7,791 nucleotides of DNA from Flavobacteriia bacterium. Lineage in GTDB: Bacteria > Bacteroidota > Bacteroidia > Flavobacteriales_D > Crocinitomicaceae. The position numbers and the translations under genes were made by a program. The notes beneath the pieces were generated by a model, which made no database searches, was not told the DNA's origin, and was given only the letters and a program-made list of their open reading frames with translations. How positions within the stretch are numbered: the stretch's first letter is position 1; every line of letters starts with the position of its first letter. Below are positions 6,674-7,791 of this stretch, piece by piece. The stretch covers positions 1-7,791 of the forward strand of contig RFQF01000094.1 of NCBI GenBank assembly GCA_009925805.1, given 5' to 3'.

Positions 6674-7791
6674 ACCATTAATTTGGCGCTGTAAATAAAC
6701 CCGTTACCCGTTAGTTGTAAAGTATACAAACCACTGGCAACATCCATAGGTAGTGCATTAAGTAATGCTGATTCCCGGTGCAAAATCAATTTTCCCTGAG
6801 CATCATACAACCGAAATTCTACGGGAAACGGAAGGTTTTTCACAAAAAGTACCTGTTGATCCAAGGGATTGGGGTAGATCATTACTTGACTTAACGGATT
6901 GGAAGGGTCTTGAATTCCTGCATTTGCTACGTATTTTTGACCATCGGTGCTTTGGGTAGCCGTTAATCCCGCGGTATTGGTGGATTTGACGTTTCCATAA
7001 TACGTAGTTCCATTGAGTGGATTGGCTAAAGTATGAGAATAACTGGTGCTGAGGTTCATATTCATCCAATTCAACACATTGGTGCTTCCCGAGGCTGTTC
7101 CCAAGGAAAGCTCATACAACGATATTCCCGAATGGGGGTCGTTCGAGGACCAATTCGTTTTCAAAGAAGATGTGTGGAAGGTGTCAATATCTACGGACGT
7201 TCCGTCGTTGCATGAGGTGAAAACGGGGGCGGTCCAATCTACCTGAACCGTTTGCTCGTAGCCATTCGACCAATTATCGGAGGAATCCATCGCTATCATT
7301 CGAATAACTCCGGAGGGTTGTTGATTATCGCTTTGATAAAACAGTTCTTTGTTTGTTCCAACGCTCACAAGCTCTTGCAATGCATGCGCTTTGTAGACAA
7401 ATAAATTGTCAAAGTCAACCGTGCATGCCCCTGATCGAAGGGAAATAGAATTTCCTTGACTGAGTGGATTCGCATCGTGCCATGTAGCAACAAGGACATT
7501 GTTCGTGTACACGATAATGTTGCCTGTGCTGTAAGCATAAATTACTTTGATGTCGTACCATTGATTGGGAACCATGGTTACGGGAGCTTCATATTGCAAC
7601 GTAAACACATCGTTGGTTACTTTATAAATCTGTACCTTATCCGTTTCTTCGCGAAAAAACACAAAATAGGAGTTACCTCGATTCGCTAAAGTTGGATCAC
7701 TGCAGAAGAAATGCATTCCTGCACGTTGATTGGCGTTGGTGGACGTGATGCGTTGTTTCCAAGCATAAAGATAGGTTTCTTGTTGATTTTG
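6667..7791 (-). CDS. Secreted multidomain protein with ConA/LamG-like, FN3-like and T9SS C-terminal sorting domains (5' partial)
   Basis: The frame stays open to the right edge, so the start, signal peptide and any catalytic domain are missing; 374 residues are visible, counted here from the edge. Residues about 1-134 look like a concanavalin/LamG-type beta sandwich (NQWYDIKVIYAYSTGNIIVY, then SLRSGACTVDFDNLFVYK). A linker with AMDSSDNWS (167-175) and VDWTAP (184-189) leads to an FN3-like module at about 190-285 (KTNWSSNDPHSGISLYELSLGT, then NTAGLTATQS). Residues 303-374 form a T9SS type A sorting domain: VMIYPNP at its start, FRLYDAQGKLIL, SGLYTLQL and the terminal AKLMVQ. Such domains route proteins through the Bacteroidota-specific type IX system and are cleaved on export to the surface or medium. 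Adhesion, glycan binding or a lost N-terminal enzyme are all possible; the visible part cannot decide. Confidence 0.88.
   Translation of the reverse strand, partial: QNQQETYLYAWKQRITSTNANQRAGMHFFCSDPTLANRGNSYFVFFREETDKVQIYKVTNDVFTLQYEAPVTMVPNQWYDIKVIYAYSTGNIIVYTNNVLVATWHDANPLSQGNSISLRSGACTVDFDNLFVYKAHALQELVSVGTNKELFYQSDNQQPSGVIRMIAMDSSDNWSNGYEQTVQVDWTAPVFTSCNDGTSVDIDTFHTSSLKTNWSSNDPHSGISLYELSLGTASGSTNVLNWMNMNLSTSYSHTLANPLNGTTYYGNVKSTNTAGLTATQSTDGQKYVANAGIQDPSNPLSQVMIYPNPLDQQVLFVKNLPFPVEFRLYDAQGKLILHRESALLNALPMDVASGLYTLQLTGNGFIYSAKLMVQ
6670..6885 (-). other. T9SS type A C-terminal sorting domain coding segment
   Basis: This segment encodes the last 72 residues of the convergent gene. It has the hallmarks of the Por secretion system C-terminal domain: a YPNP start after a Ser/Asn-rich linker, a hydrophobic LFVKNL strand, the F-x-LYD-x-x-GK strand pair, the SGLYTLQL strand, and an AKLMVQ end with Lys at the usual place. 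It implies that the host has a type IX secretion apparatus, which itself is not encoded in this window. Confidence 0.88.

Noticed and set aside
1085..6844. Three matches to a relaxed DnaA-box consensus (TTWTNCACA): 1085-1093 on the - strand, 2096-2104 and 6836-6844 on the + strand.
   Set aside because: They are scattered inside coding sequence with no cluster, no AT-rich unwinding region and no dnaA gene nearby. Some matches to so short a degenerate motif are expected by chance. The parS site suggests origin proximity, but the window does not contain a recognisable oriC.

Overview
The window looks like a chromosomal segment of a Bacteroidota bacterium, most likely Flavobacteriia (a Fluviicola/Crocinitomicaceae-like or Cryomorphaceae-like lineage is plausible but not proven). 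The reasons are a DUF4175-type coiled-coil protein, the Bacteroidota forms of YbeY and MnmG, a secreted protein with a C-terminal type IX secretion (T9SS) sorting domain, moderate-to-low GC, and the near absence of Shine-Dalgarno sequences at gene starts.

Layout. Positions 1-5599 hold a tight, co-directional + strand block: a DUF4175-family membrane/coiled-coil protein (5' end outside the window), a stand-alone RsbW/SpoIIAB-like HATPase, the rRNA-maturation endoribonuclease YbeY, and the tRNA-modifying flavoprotein MnmG. The gaps are 10 nt, then two 4-nt ATGA stop/start overlaps, so this is almost certainly one operon with translational coupling. After a 129-bp gap that holds a 12-bp palindrome comes a D-2-hydroxyacid dehydrogenase (5729-6673, +). 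It meets, tail to tail with a 7-bp overlap, a - strand gene (6667-7791, 5' end outside the window) for a secreted multidomain protein with a ConA/LamG-like sandwich, an FN3-like module and a T9SS type A sorting domain.

The most notable non-gene element is a perfect 16-bp palindrome, TGTTTCACGTGAAACA, at 3703-3718. It lies inside the last codons of ybeY, 12 nt before the mnmG start. It matches the classical chromosomal parS (ParB-binding centromere) consensus at every base. Together with mnmG (gidA), which often lies near oriC, this suggests the window is origin-proximal and that the ybeY tail doubles as a chromosome-segregation site.

The operon mixes translation-quality functions (YbeY for 16S rRNA 3' maturation and ribosome quality control, MnmG for wobble-uridine modification) with a regulatory-type ATPase and a large envelope-associated protein whose roles cannot be deduced from sequence. 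I see no tRNA, rRNA, CRISPR array, insertion sequence or defence system. Apart from the parS site and a few unexplained local structures, this is ordinary core genome.
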